NCBI RefSeq assembly: GCF_900111775.1
Contig: NZ_FOJJ01000002.1
Coordinates: 61,433-125,432 of the forward strand
Origin: Desulfuromonas acetexigens
GTDB taxonomy: Bacteria; Desulfobacterota; Desulfuromonadia; Desulfuromonadales; Trichloromonadaceae
DNA length: 64,000 bases
Reading direction: 5' to 3'
Each line of letters starts with the position of its first letter. Position 1 is the first letter of the stretch. The position numbers and the translations under genes were made by a program. The notes below the pieces were generated by a model that worked only from the letters and a program-made list of their open reading frames with translations, was not told the origin of the DNA and did no database searches. Below are positions 1 through 8,980 of the stretch, piece after piece.

Positions 1-123
1 CAGAGACTGCAGAAAGGAGAGACGAACCCGCGTCTTAGTCTCCAGTTCAGGCAGGGTCAAGCCAAGTTCTTTCCGGCGCTGTCGAAGTCGGGCGCCGACA
101 CTGGGGCGTTCGGAATCACTCAT
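1..123 (-). CDS. RodZ-like helix-turn-helix protein, N-terminal fragment
   Basis: Only the first 41 codons lie in the window; the rest continues beyond the left edge. The translation begins MSDSERPSVGARLRQRRKEL and goes on GLTLPELETKTRVRLSFL. This is the N-terminal Xre/Cro-type helix-turn-helix found in RodZ, a cytoplasmic domain that contacts MreB in the rod-shape complex. The transmembrane and periplasmic parts cannot be seen, so another Xre-type protein is possible. The ATG lies 3 bases after the stop of the TPR lipoprotein gene, so the two are probably co-transcribed. In gamma-proteobacteria a pilF-rodZ pair is common, which supports the call. Confidence 0.6.
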   Translation of the reverse strand, partial: MSDSERPSVGARLRQRRKELGLTLPELETKTRVRLSFLQSL

Positions 124-126
124 GAT

Positions 127-876
127 TTATTTCAACACCTCAATATAGCTTTTTGCGAGATGGGCTTCCTCCGAAGTCGGAGCCAGCCGCAACACTTCCT
201 CAAAGGCCGCAAGGGCCTCGGGCGTCTGTCCGTTCTTCATGTGGGCCAGCCCCAGCTTGTAGCGAATTTCGGGCACAACAGGAGCCAACTCGGCAGCCTT
301 GCGCAAAGAAGCGACCGCCAGCTCCCATTTATCCAGAGCATGATAGACCTCCCCCAGGCGAAAGTGAGCCAAAGCAAAATTGGGATTCTCCTTGATCGCT
401 TGCTGAAAGGCGCCGACCGCGTCGAGATACTCTCCCTTCTGCATGTAGGCGAAGCCGATGCCGGTGTGCGCCCGCTCCGGCTGGCCAAAGAGCAGATTAC
501 TGGCCGCCAGGCGGAAATACTTGATGGCGTCATCCCAGCGTTGCATGTCGAGATAGAGGGCGGCCAGGTTATTTTGGTGCTCAGGCGAGTCCCCACCCAA
601 GGCCAAAGCTTTGATGTAATGTTTTTCCGCTTCGGGGTAGGCTTTCTTGAACTGATAGGCCAAGGCCAAACCGTTCTGGTAATCGGCATTCTGCGGGTTG
701 GCTTCGACCGCCAGCAAGAATTCCTTCAAGGCCTGGGTCAGCTGCTGCTGGCGAAAGTGGGAAAGGCCCATGATATAGTGGGACTCCCCTTTGGGAGGCT
801 TCTTTTCCGAAGAACCGCACCCGGCGGAAATCGCCAGGGCACCCGCCAAAAACAGAATGAGCAACGGTTTTAACAC
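127..876 (-). CDS. TPR-repeat lipoprotein (PilF/PilW-like)
   Basis: A secreted lipoprotein of about 249 residues. The chosen start is a GTG at 876, five bases after GGAGG; the longer frame to 906 would contain that ribosome site. The N-terminus is a lipoprotein signal ending in LAISAGC, with the lipidated Cys near residue 20. The rest is a row of about five to six tetratricopeptide repeats (for example AYPEAEKHYIKALALGG and DAVGAFQQAIKENPNFALAH), a scaffold for protein binding in the periplasm. Size, lipobox and the rodZ-like neighbour suggest a PilF/PilW-like pilotin that helps secretin assembly in type IV pili, but no sequence signature separates it from other TPR lipoproteins. Confidence 0.75.
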   Translation of the reverse strand: MLKPLLILFLAGALAISAGCGSSEKKPPKGESHYIMGLSHFRQQQLTQALKEFLLAVEANPQNADYQNGLALAYQFKKAYPEAEKHYIKALALGGDSPEHQNNLAALYLDMQRWDDAIKYFRLAASNLLFGQPERAHTGIGFAYMQKGEYLDAVGAFQQAIKENPNFALAHFRLGEVYHALDKWELAVASLRKAAELAPVVPEIRYKLGLAHMKNGQTPEALAAFEEVLRLAPTSEEAHLAKSYIEVLK

Positions 877-918
877 ACATACCTCCCGGTGGCTCGAAAA
901 CCACATTCCGGTAAAAGA

Positions 919-1416
919 TCAAAGGGTCGCCAATAGACGGCCGAGTGCCGCCACGGCCCGCTCCCGACCATTGCCGGCACGGGTGCCGCCGACGGCGCCG
1001 ATCCGCTCCGGGGACGAAGAAACTGTCCCCTCGACAAGACCACCACCGAACAACGGCAGAGACTGCCACAACTGCTGCCGCTGAAGCCCGGTCAGCAGAT
1101 GGATTTCACTATCGTCGAAAAGAAAGCCCAGGGATTCGGCGAAGCGCAGACCGGCGAGTCGCTGCTCCTCGACCCCGAGGGTGGAACCGCTCTCCAGGTC
1201 ATCCCGGTAGAAGGCGAGCCGGCGACTTTCGCGAAGATGGAAGACCACCGCAACCCGCGCCCCCTGGGTAGCGGCATAGACGCAGACATAGGCCTCGGCC
1301 TGCTGGGCCTGAAGTCCCGGCAAGGCGACCTGAACATCCCCCAGGGAACGATGCAGGCGCAGTACCCGTTCGGCGGGGAGCGCCAGACGCAGGGTATTCC
1401 GGTCCCACTGGAACAT
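919..1416 (-). CDS. hypothetical protein
   Basis: A soluble protein of 165 residues that I do not recognise. The ATG at 1416 follows GGGAGG by seven bases; an upstream in-frame TTG at 1431 would swallow that site. No signal peptide, membrane segment or cofactor motif is visible. The N-terminal half (FQWDRNTLRLALPAERVLRL and following) reads like a small beta-rich domain, and the last third is rich in Gly and Arg. It sits 15 bases after the PfkB kinase gene and 42 bases before the TPR lipoprotein gene, so it is probably part of the same transcript. Confidence 0.6.
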   Translation of the reverse strand: MFQWDRNTLRLALPAERVLRLHRSLGDVQVALPGLQAQQAEAYVCVYAATQGARVAVVFHLRESRRLAFYRDDLESGSTLGVEEQRLAGLRFAESLGFLFDDSEIHLLTGLQRQQLWQSLPLFGGGLVEGTVSSSPERIGAVGGTRAGNGRERAVAALGRLLATL

Positions 1417-1431
1417 GGTGGTCCCTCCCAA

Positions 1432-2343
1432 TCAATCTTCCGGGGAAAAATCCGTGAGCAGACGGAACTGCCGGAAGCGCTCATGCACCTGTTCGATGTC
1501 GAGGGTTTTCAGACGATTCAGGCTGAAATCTTCGACGTTGAACGAGGCCATGATCGAGCCGAAAATGATCGCCTGGCGGATGTTGGCGTCGGCCAGGTTG
1601 CGCGTAGAGGCGAGATAGCCCATGAAGCCGCCGGCAAAGGTGTCGCCGGCCCCGGTGGGATCGAAAACGGTCTCCAGGGGATAGGCCGGAGCGGTGAAAA
1701 TACTGTGTTCGGTGAACATGATCACCCCATATTCCCCGCGCTTGACCACCAGGGTTTTCGGTCCCATGGCCAGGACCGCCCGCGCCGCCTTGACCAGATT
1801 GGCTTCCCCGGCGAGTTGGCGGGTCTCTCCCTCGTTGATCACCAGCAGATCGACATGCCGTAAGGTCTTGAGCAGCGCCTCCCGCTTCCCGGAAATCCAG
1901 AAGTTCATGGTGTCGCAGGCGACCAGCCGGGGCCGTTTCACCTGCTTGAGCACGTCCATCTGCAACTCGGGGTCGATGTTGGCGAGGAAGACATATTCGG
2001 CGTCCTCGTAGCCGGCGGGCAGTTCGGGGCGGAAGGTTTCAAAGACGTTGAGCTGGGTATCGAGGGTCTGCGCCTCGTTGAGATCGAAGCCGTAACGCCC
2101 CTTCCAGCGGAAGGTCCGCCCTGGAGCGGTCCGCAGCCCGCGCAGGTCGATCTCACGGGATGCGAGAAAGCGGCGATGCTCGTCAGGAAAATCCTCGCCG
2201 ACCACGGCCACCAGCTGCACATCGGTGAAAAAGCTCGCCGCCGTGCTGAAAAAAGTGCCACTGCCGCCGAGAACCTCCTCGACCTGCCCGAAAGGGGTCG
2301 CCACCGAATCGAATGCCACCGAACCCACCACCAACAAACTCAT
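1432..2343 (-). CDS. PfkB-family carbohydrate/nucleoside kinase
   Basis: A cytoplasmic kinase of 303 residues in the ribokinase/PfkB superfamily, which phosphorylates sugars or nucleosides with ATP. The second PfkB signature is clear near the C-terminus, DPTGAGDTFAGGFMGYLA, with the catalytic Asp in GAGD. The N-terminal glycine-rich substrate-binding region appears as GGSGTFFSTAASFF. The ATG at 2343 has AGGAAGG upstream; earlier in-frame codons look untranslated. The substrate cannot be read from sequence. Its place directly downstream of mtnP hints at a purine or ribose salvage role, such as adenosine or a ribose derivative, but this is inference from the neighbourhood only. Confidence 0.85.
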   Translation of the reverse strand: MSLLVVGSVAFDSVATPFGQVEEVLGGSGTFFSTAASFFTDVQLVAVVGEDFPDEHRRFLASREIDLRGLRTAPGRTFRWKGRYGFDLNEAQTLDTQLNVFETFRPELPAGYEDAEYVFLANIDPELQMDVLKQVKRPRLVACDTMNFWISGKREALLKTLRHVDLLVINEGETRQLAGEANLVKAARAVLAMGPKTLVVKRGEYGVIMFTEHSIFTAPAYPLETVFDPTGAGDTFAGGFMGYLASTRNLADANIRQAIIFGSIMASFNVEDFSLNRLKTLDIEQVHERFRQFRLLTDFSPED

Positions 2344-2431
2344 AGGTCGATCAACCTTCCTGTGAATAAAAAGAGTGTCAAGAACTTTACCCCCGGACCC
2401 ACGCCGCCGCAAGCGGGCACGGGAAAAGGGA

Positions 2432-3295
2432 TTAGAGATAGCGCCCGATCAGCAGCTCGAGCTTGTTGCGGGTCGCCTCGGGAATTCGGTCGCGTTGGGT
2501 CATGATCGCGTACTTGAGCGCTTCGCCGCAGCCGCAGTCCCGGGGAGTCGCCAGCTGCCGCGCGGCGCGGCGGATGATGTCGCGGGCGGTCGCCACATTG
2601 TGCTCAATGATCGCGAGCACCGCTTCGATGGAAACATCCTCGTGCTCGGCGTGCCAGCAATCGTAATCGGTCGCCAGGGCGACGGTGGCGTAGCAGATTT
2701 CCGCCTCGCGAGCCAGGCGCGCCTCGGGGATGTTGGTCATACCGATAACGTCGACGCCCCAGCTCCGGTAGATATTGGACTCGGCACGGGTGGAAAAGTT
2801 CGGCCCCTCGATACAGATATAGGTCCCCCCCTTGTGGGCGACGGCGCCGGCGGCGACCGCTGCATCATAAAGCACAGCGGCCAGATCGGCGCAGACCGGA
2901 TCGGCGAACTGCACATGCCCGACCACCCCCTCGCCGAAGAAGGTCGAGGCCCGTTTGCCTTGGGTACGGTCGAAAAACTGGTCGGGGATGACGATATGCC
3001 CGGGAACAATCTCCTCCTTCATGCTCCCCACCGCCGAAACGGAGATGATGCGTTCGACCCCGAGCTGCTTCATCCCGTGGATATTGGCCCGATAGTTGAC
3101 CTCGGAGGGAAGCAGCCGGTGGCCCCGTCCGTGGCGGGGGAGAAAGATCATCCTGACCCCGTCCAGCAGCCCCGTCACATAGGCGTCGGAGGGCGCGCCG
3201 AAGGGGGTGTCGAGAACCACTTCGCGAATGTCGGTGAGTTGTTCGATTTCGTAAAGACCGCTGCCGCCGATGACGCCGATAACCGGTTGAGCCAT
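2432..3295 (-). CDS. mtnP: S-methyl-5'-thioadenosine phosphorylase
   Basis: A 287-residue phosphorylase of the PNP/MTAP family, full length. It splits 5'-methylthioadenosine with phosphate into adenine and methylthioribose-1-phosphate, the first step of salvage after polyamine synthesis and other SAM-consuming reactions. Family motifs seen are IGVIGGSGLYEI at the start, LPRHGRGHRLLPSEVNYRAN (phosphate and substrate binding), CIEGPNFSTRAES and DVIGMTNIPEARLAREAE. The ATG at 3295 is preceded by GGGAGG. Some family members also use inosine or 5'-deoxyadenosine, so strict substrate choice is not fixed by sequence. No mtnA or other salvage gene is in the window. Confidence 0.9.
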   Translation of the reverse strand: MAQPVIGVIGGSGLYEIEQLTDIREVVLDTPFGAPSDAYVTGLLDGVRMIFLPRHGRGHRLLPSEVNYRANIHGMKQLGVERIISVSAVGSMKEEIVPGHIVIPDQFFDRTQGKRASTFFGEGVVGHVQFADPVCADLAAVLYDAAVAAGAVAHKGGTYICIEGPNFSTRAESNIYRSWGVDVIGMTNIPEARLAREAEICYATVALATDYDCWHAEHEDVSIEAVLAIIEHNVATARDIIRRAARQLATPRDCGCGEALKYAIMTQRDRIPEATRNKLELLIGRYL

Positions 3296-3334
3296 ACTTA
3301 TTCGTTCCTCCCGTATCCGATGGAAAAAATCGTT

Positions 3335-4417
3335 TTAATCGCCCTGCCCGGCCGCCTCTGCCGCCGGTGCCGGCAACCGTCCCTGGGCCTTTTCCAACTT
3401 GCCCTTGAGCTGGCCGCAGGCTGCCGAGATATCCTGTCCCTTGCTGGCGCGGCGGATGGCGACGATATTGCGGTTTAAAAGATAGGACTGAAAGGCCTCG
3501 ATCGCTTCGGCGGTCGGTGCCTTAAAAGGCGAGCCTTCATGCTCGTTGTAGGGAATCAGATTGACCTTGGCCTTGATGCCGTGGAGCAGCGTCACCAGAC
3601 GCTTGGCATCCTGCAAGGAATCGTTCACGTCGCGGATGAGAATATATTCGAAGGTGATGCGCTGCCGGGGTTGCAGGGGAAAGTCGCGGCAGGCCGCCAT
3701 CAATTCTTTCAGGGGATAGCGGCGATTGATCGGCATCAGCTCGTTGCGCACCGCGTCGGTGGTGGCGTTGAGGGAAACCGCCAGATTCACCCGGATGCGC
3801 TCCCCCAGTTCTCGCATCTGCGGCACCAGTCCGGAGGTCGAGAGGGTGACCTTGCGCACGCCGTAGTTCAACCCCTCTTCCAGATAGAGGATTTGCAACG
3901 CCTTGACCACGTTATCGAGATTGTGCAGGGGCTCGCCCATGCCCATCAGCACCAGATTCTGCACCGGCCCGTCCTTGAGCGCCGCGCAGACCTGATTGAC
4001 GATTTCCCCCGGCTCCAGATCGCGCACCAAACCGAAGGTCCCGGTCAGGCAGAAGGAACATTGCATGGCGCAGCCGACCTGGGTCGAAATGCACAACGTC
4101 GCCCGCTCGTTTTCCATGGGGATGCGCACCGTCTCGACGGTCTGGCCGTCGGCCAGGCGGAAGAGGTACTTCTTCGTTCCGTCCCGGCTTTCCTCGACCA
4201 GTTCGGGACTCCAGTCGGAGATAGTCGCCCAGCTCGCCAGATCTTCACGAAAATCCTTGGCCAGGTCGGTCATATCGGCAAAAGCAGTCACACCCCGCCC
4301 GTAGATCCAGCGCATGATCTGCTTGGCGCGAAAGGGTTTCTGCCCCCGCTCGGCAAGCAGGGCGGATAACTCTTCGAGGGTCAGATTCTTTAAATCGATC
4401 AAACTTCCGGAGCTCAT
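3335..4417 (-). CDS. rlmN: 23S rRNA (adenine-2503-C2)/tRNA methyltransferase RlmN
   Basis: A radical SAM enzyme of 360 residues, normal length, that methylates C2 of A2503 in 23S rRNA and A37 in some tRNAs. The [4Fe-4S] cluster cysteines are C116, C120 and C123 in [12 protein letters not shown], and the resolving or methyl-carrying Cys is C334 in ISAACGQL. The N-terminal 60 residues match the small helical domain that precedes the radical SAM barrel ([18 protein letters not shown]). The ATG at 4417 has no clear ribosome site. A second, shorter RlmN-like protein is encoded at 54049-54873. rlmN is separated from ndk by a strong terminator and probably heads the operon that runs to the left edge. 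Confidence 0.95.
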   Translation of the reverse strand: MSSGSLIDLKNLTLEELSALLAERGQKPFRAKQIMRWIYGRGVTAFADMTDLAKDFREDLASWATISDWSPELVEESRDGTKKYLFRLADGQTVETVRIPMENERATLCISTQVGCAMQCSFCLTGTFGLVRDLEPGEIVNQVCAALKDGPVQNLVLMGMGEPLHNLDNVVKALQILYLEEGLNYGVRKVTLSTSGLVPQMRELGERIRVNLAVSLNATTDAVRNELMPINRRYPLKELMAACRDFPLQPRQRITFEYILIRDVNDSLQDAKRLVTLLHGIKAKVNLIPYNEHEGSPFKAPTAEAIEAFQSYLLNRNIVAIRRASKGQDISAACGQLKGKLEKAQGRLPAPAAEAAGQGD

Positions 4418-4445
4418 AAAAACGTCGTTCGTCGCTGATTTTACA

Positions 4446-4489
4446 TGAAAAAACCCCTCGGATCATAGCCGAAGGGTCGTTTTTTCACA
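4446..4489 (-). terminator. Rho-independent terminator after ndk
   Basis: A 9-bp stem (ACCCCTCGG at 4453-4461 with CCGAAGGGT at 4469-4477, one mismatch) is flanked by A and T runs on both sides, so it could work in both directions. It lies between ndk and rlmN, both minus, and should end the ndk transcript. Confidence 0.75.
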
Positions 4490-4513
4490 AGGTTAATCTG
4501 GTCCGGAGGGGGA

Positions 4514-4927
4514 TTAGAGCAGTTCCAGCCCGGAGAAGAAATAGGGGATTTCGAAGGCGGCGGTTTCCAGAGCGTCGGAGCCGTGGGTGGCGTTTTCGCC
4601 GATGGAGGTGCCGAATTCCTTGCGCATGGTGCCGGCGGCGGCATCGGCGGGATTGGTGGCGCCCATCAGGTCACGCCACTTCTTGATGGCGCCGGCCGCT
4701 TCGAGGACCATGACGACGCAGGGGCCGCTGCTCATGAAGTCGGTGAGTTCACCGAAGAAGGGGCGCTCTTTGTGTACATAGTAGAAGCCTTCGGCCTCGA
4801 CCTTGCTCATGTAGAGCTTCTTCAGGCCGACAACCTTGAAGCCTTCGGCGTAGATGCGGGCGAGAATCTTGCCGGCGTGACCGGCGGCGAAGGCATCGGG
4901 CTTGATGATGGCGAATGTTCTTTCCAT
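4514..4927 (-). CDS. ndk: nucleoside diphosphate kinase
   Basis: A 137-residue cytoplasmic enzyme of standard length that balances nucleoside triphosphate pools by moving the gamma phosphate from ATP to other NDPs. The phospho-His is H115 in NATHGSD, and the N-terminal [13 protein letters not shown] is typical. An AGGAG ribosome site precedes the ATG at 4927. The gene has its own promoter (4979-5007) and terminator, so it is probably a single-gene transcript. Confidence 0.97.
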   Translation of the reverse strand: MERTFAIIKPDAFAAGHAGKILARIYAEGFKVVGLKKLYMSKVEAEGFYYVHKERPFFGELTDFMSSGPCVVMVLEAAGAIKKWRDLMGATNPADAAAGTMRKEFGTSIGENATHGSDALETAAFEIPYFFSGLELL

Positions 4928-4978
4928 GGGGCAACTCCTTGAATGACGGATTGTTTTTAACTCGCGAAAGCGTCGCGT

Positions 4979-5007
4979 CTTTTAGCATCCTGTATAAAGA
5001 AAGTCAA
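4979..5007 (-). promoter_or_regulatory. sigma-70-type promoter of ndk
   Basis: Reading the minus strand, TTGACT (5007-5002) is followed after 17 bases by TAAAAG (4984-4979). The expected start of transcription is about 45 bases before the ndk ATG. Assigned by eye from consensus match and spacing. Confidence 0.5.
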
Positions 5008-5047
5008 GATAATCAACGGAAATCCCCGCCCCTTCCGGTCCATTCCC

Positions 5048-8000
5048 CTATTCAAACTCGATCAGATAGTAGAGGTCGGCGCCGCTCTCGACGCCGACGC
5101 TCGATTCGAGCTCCCAGCGTTCAAAGAGGCGGTAACGCATGCGGAATTCGTTGGTGCTGGTAAAGAGGGAATGACCCAGGCTGATATAGAGCCGGGGGCT
5201 CAGATATTTGCCGATGGTCACCACCGAGGAGCTCACATCGCCGCTCCCCGCCTGCACCTCCAGCACATCGATGCCGAGGCGGCGCTTGAGCCGATCCTGC
5301 AGAACCACCGACTCCCCCTGGGAAAGGAGGACCCCCGCCGCCGTCATGAGCAGGTCGGTGTCGCCGCCGGCGGCGCCCAGAGGCCGCCCCAGAACCATGT
5401 AGGAAAGGATATCGGTGTCGGGCATGAGCGGGTCGGAATAGAGTTTCACCAAGGGCTGGCGGGGAGTGCCGGTGACCCGCACCCCGGCCTTGACCTCCCC
5501 GGCGTTGCGCAAGGCGAGAATGTCGAGGGTCGGGCGATCGACCGGGCCGCCGGCGAAGAGGATATTGCCGCGCTCGACCTTGAGGCCGATGCCGTAGGCG
5601 GAATAGGCTCCCTCTTTGATTTCGATCCGCCCCCGGCCGTTGATCTCTTCGAGATTTCGGGCGAGGATTTCCACCTCTCCGCCCAGCCGGGCATCGACGC
5701 CGGACGCCTTGACCAGCACGCGCTCACCGAGGATCACCCGAACTGCGGCATCGAGTTCCAAGGGCAGTTCCGCCGCCGCCTCTTCCGGAGCATCGACCAG
5801 CACCAGATCGGGACTGGAACGGATCGGCGGCTCGCTCTCGCGACCACGAACCATGGCGTAAGGCACCAGCACCTTGCCGCGCAGGCGCAGCCGCTCGGCA
5901 TCCCCGGAGATTTCGAGCTCGGGACTGATATGCAACTGCAATTCGGGCAGATTGACCGCCTCGACGTTCTCTCCGGAGAGGTTGAAACGGTAGTCGGCAA
6001 GCGCCCAGTCGTTGAGAAGGATCTTCCCCTGGGCGATCAGGGTGCCGTCCCCGGAGGTGATCCGGGCTTCCTCCAGCTCGATTTCCTCGTTGGCCAGACG
6101 ACCGCGCAAGCGGACATCCCTGAGGCTCAGCCCAGCAACGGGAAGATAGGCGGCGGCGCCGGAGAGGGAGAAGGTGCCAGCGAGGCGCGGGTCGGCAGGA
6201 GGGCCTGCCAAAGTCGCCGCTACCTCGAGCTGCCCGGAGCTTTCCCGCACCAGTCCGGGAAAGAGCGCGGCCAGCAAACCTTTTTCCGCGAGGGAGGCGG
6301 TCATCTCCCCTCTTATCGGCGCCTGGGGATCGACCTGCACCGGCCAGCGGGCGGCGAGGGGCCACTGCAACCGCCCGCGCAATCGACCGTGTTGGTTGAG
6401 TTCGAAATCGGCCTCGGCCAAAAGCTCTTCGCCACGCCAGGCGAGAACCAACTCGGCCTTGCGCAAGTCGGCACCGAGCTGAAGTTCCTCCTCCTGCCAG
6501 CCGAAACGGCCCCCCTCGATCGCCGCCCGCCCGTCCAGAAAAAGGTCCGATCCCTGTCGCCAGCCTCCGGTGAAGTCGGCGGTGACCTGGCCGTACAGGC
6601 TCAACCCAGTGGGCGGGGCCGGCGTCAAGCGCGCCAGGGCGAGATTGTCGAAGGTCAGGGAGAATCCCCCCGCCTCGGGCCAGATTTCGCCGGGGGGCTC
6701 GGGGGAGGAGAGATTCAGGTGCAACTGCCCGAGGTCGCCGCCATCGCCGGACAGTTCAGCGTGCAAGCCGTTGTCGTCCCAATCAAGCAGCAACCGCAGA
6801 TCGCTCAGGGCGTACTGCGCTTCCCCCCGGGACAGATCTCCCGCCGCCTCGAGGCGCGCCGTCAGTTTCTCCGGCCGCCCCTGCCGCAGACTCAGGCGCA
6901 AATCCCCCTGGGTCGCGCCGTCAATGCGCCAATCCTCCACCCAGGGCTGGGCATGAGCCAGGCGCAACCCGCGCCAACCCAGGGTAAAATCACCATCCAG
7001 GGAAGCAAAGGCCAGGCTCCCGGCCAGCTCGATTTCCTCCGCCCGGGTACTGACCAGCCTGGCCGGGGCCAACTCCGCCCGGTCCGCGCCCACCCGCAGG
7101 GCAACCGGGGCACTCAGCCGCCAATCCCCTGCGGGCGTATCCGTGAAGGTCAGTTCCCGCAAGAAACCGTTCCAAGACTCCTCCCGCCAGCCCCCTTGGG
7201 CCAGAAAGCGAGCCTGGCCTGAATCCCCATCGATCTCCAGAACCGCACGATGCTCTTGCAAAAGGCCGGAGACTTCGAGGGCCACTCTCTTAATCTCGTG
7301 GCCGGCCAGCCGCCCCTCGCGCCCTCGCAGCGACCCTGCCAATGCGTCGGAGTCGGCGGATTTGCGTGCGGACACTTCCAGCGCGGCCAGGGAATACTCG
7401 CCATAGGCCAGGTCCGTCCCGTTCACTATTAGATGGCCGGCCAGGGATTTCCCGTCCCAACTTAGCCAGCCCCGGCCTCGGGCCGTTCCCGAAAGCTCGG
7501 GAATCAATCCCTGCAATCGCCCCAGGTCGAGCTCGACATCAAGCCGCTGAGCGAGGCGTCCACGTGCACGCAGGGCCAGATTGGCGCCGAGTAGATCGAG
7601 GCGGACGATCTCCAGATCCTCGCCCAGCAGCCGGGCGGAAATTTCACCGGTGAGGCTTTGGCCATGCAGGGTACTTTCCAGCAAGGAGCCGTCGATACGG
7701 AGGAGCAAAGGCTCATCGGCGGCCTGCGACAGATCTAAGCGCAGATCGAGGCTGACCTGCCCGGGCACCTCGGGTGAGAATCGGGCCAGGTCGAAACGCT
7801 GCCCACGTAAATCGCCACGGAGGGAAAAGCCCTCCAGCCAATCGAGCTCGAGCGTCCCGAAGAGGGTGCCCGCTAACCACTCTCCTTGCAATTCGGCAAG
7901 GTCCAGACCGGTGGCATCGCCGGCGAACTCGCCGGCAAGGGTACTTTTAAGCCAGTCATCGCTGCGATTGCGCAGGTCGAAACGTCCCCGGTAGCACTCC

Positions 8001-8980
8001 CCTTCCCCAGCGGCGGAAATGCGGGCATCCAGCAGCAGCGTCACGCCTGCAAGGTCGCTCAGATCGACCCGGCGTCCGGCGATATCCGCCTGCCAGGTCA
8101 TAACTTCGTCGAAGGCGAGGCTGCCGTCAAAGGCCAGGTGGTCGCCGCGCCCAGGCAATTCAATGCGCGCCTGATCGATCCTGAGCGTTTCCCCGGCAAT
8201 CACGAGGGGAAGTCGTGCCGACAGCAGCACCTTCCCCTGGCTCCAGGCACGAGCGTGGAGCTGTCCCGCCAACCAAGTTCCCTCCTCTTTCCGCAGATCG
8301 AGCAGGATCTCCGCCCGGTCGGCGCCGGCCAGCGGCTCCTTCGGCAAGGTGAGCAGCTGCCCGCGCAGGGTCCCCTCGGGCAGGTCAAGGGCGAGATTCC
8401 CAGTAATGCGCACTGAGGGGAGGACCATCTCCATGGCGGACAGGCCGACGACGCCGGATCGCCAGGCGAGGGAACCGCGCCAGGAGTCCAGCTGCCACAA
8501 GGTTTCGTTCGGCGTGCGGATGACCAGCCGCTCTAGCCGCAGATCGGGGATTTCCAAGGCCACCCGCAGAGGCCAACCGGACAGCTCGGGCCACTCGGGG
8601 AGGAGCAACCGCGCCGGTTTCACATCGGTCGGTGGTGGAGAAGACTCATCGTCGAGAAAGAGCTCGACTCCCGTCAGGGAGAGCTCGGCGATTTCCAGCC
8701 GTCCCCACACCAGTTTTCCCGGGCTCCAGTCAAGCACCGCCCGCTCAACGGTCAAAATACCGCCCTCATAGGGGACATGCAGACCATCAAGAATCAGCTG
8801 ATCACCCAGTCGGCCCGTGAGCTTCCCGATATTTCCCGCCCCGGGAAGCAATCCCAAAACGCCGCGCACCAGCCAGGAACTGCCCGAGGGGGTCCAGATG
8901 AGCCAGACCACACCGACGAAAAACGCCAAGAGGATGCCCAACCCCGTCAACAAAAGAGAGCGTACCAGAACCCTTACCAT
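5048..8980 (-). CDS. tamB: translocation and assembly module inner-membrane component TamB
   Basis: A very long (1310 residues) inner-membrane-anchored periplasmic protein. One N-terminal membrane helix (about residues 8-30) is followed by more than 1200 residues of beta-rich repeats typical of AsmA/TamB bridge proteins, and the C-terminal 350 residues match the DUF490 domain (for example GRGRIEIKEGAYSAYGIGL and the ending YLIEFE). TamB works with the outer-membrane barrel TamA in inserting outer-membrane proteins and, by more recent evidence, in moving phospholipids between membranes. The start codon overlaps the end of tamA by 7 bases, which indicates translational coupling. Confidence 0.93.
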   Translation of the reverse strand: MVRVLVRSLLLTGLGILLAFFVGVVWLIWTPSGSSWLVRGVLGLLPGAGNIGKLTGRLGDQLILDGLHVPYEGGILTVERAVLDWSPGKLVWGRLEIAELSLTGVELFLDDESSPPPTDVKPARLLLPEWPELSGWPLRVALEIPDLRLERLVIRTPNETLWQLDSWRGSLAWRSGVVGLSAMEMVLPSVRITGNLALDLPEGTLRGQLLTLPKEPLAGADRAEILLDLRKEEGTWLAGQLHARAWSQGKVLLSARLPLVIAGETLRIDQARIELPGRGDHLAFDGSLAFDEVMTWQADIAGRRVDLSDLAGVTLLLDARISAAGEGECYRGRFDLRNRSDDWLKSTLAGEFAGDATGLDLAELQGEWLAGTLFGTLELDWLEGFSLRGDLRGQRFDLARFSPEVPGQVSLDLRLDLSQAADEPLLLRIDGSLLESTLHGQSLTGEISARLLGEDLEIVRLDLLGANLALRARGRLAQRLDVELDLGRLQGLIPELSGTARGRGWLSWDGKSLAGHLIVNGTDLAYGEYSLAALEVSARKSADSDALAGSLRGREGRLAGHEIKRVALEVSGLLQEHRAVLEIDGDSGQARFLAQGGWREESWNGFLRELTFTDTPAGDWRLSAPVALRVGADRAELAPARLVSTRAEEIELAGSLAFASLDGDFTLGWRGLRLAHAQPWVEDWRIDGATQGDLRLSLRQGRPEKLTARLEAAGDLSRGEAQYALSDLRLLLDWDDNGLHAELSGDGGDLGQLHLNLSSPEPPGEIWPEAGGFSLTFDNLALARLTPAPPTGLSLYGQVTADFTGGWRQGSDLFLDGRAAIEGGRFGWQEEELQLGADLRKAELVLAWRGEELLAEADFELNQHGRLRGRLQWPLAARWPVQVDPQAPIRGEMTASLAEKGLLAALFPGLVRESSGQLEVAATLAGPPADPRLAGTFSLSGAAAYLPVAGLSLRDVRLRGRLANEEIELEEARITSGDGTLIAQGKILLNDWALADYRFNLSGENVEAVNLPELQLHISPELEISGDAERLRLRGKVLVPYAMVRGRESEPPIRSSPDLVLVDAPEEAAAELPLELDAAVRVILGERVLVKASGVDARLGGEVEILARNLEEINGRGRIEIKEGAYSAYGIGLKVERGNILFAGGPVDRPTLDILALRNAGEVKAGVRVTGTPRQPLVKLYSDPLMPDTDILSYMVLGRPLGAAGGDTDLLMTAAGVLLSQGESVVLQDRLKRRLGIDVLEVQAGSGDVSSSVVTIGKYLSPRLYISLGHSLFTSTNEFRMRYRLFERWELESSVGVESGADLYYLIEFE

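Noticed and set aside
5171..7222. Open frame of 683 codons on the plus strand
   Set aside because: Antisense to tamB, with no ribosome site and a Pro/Gly/Arg-rich composition typical of a shadow frame.
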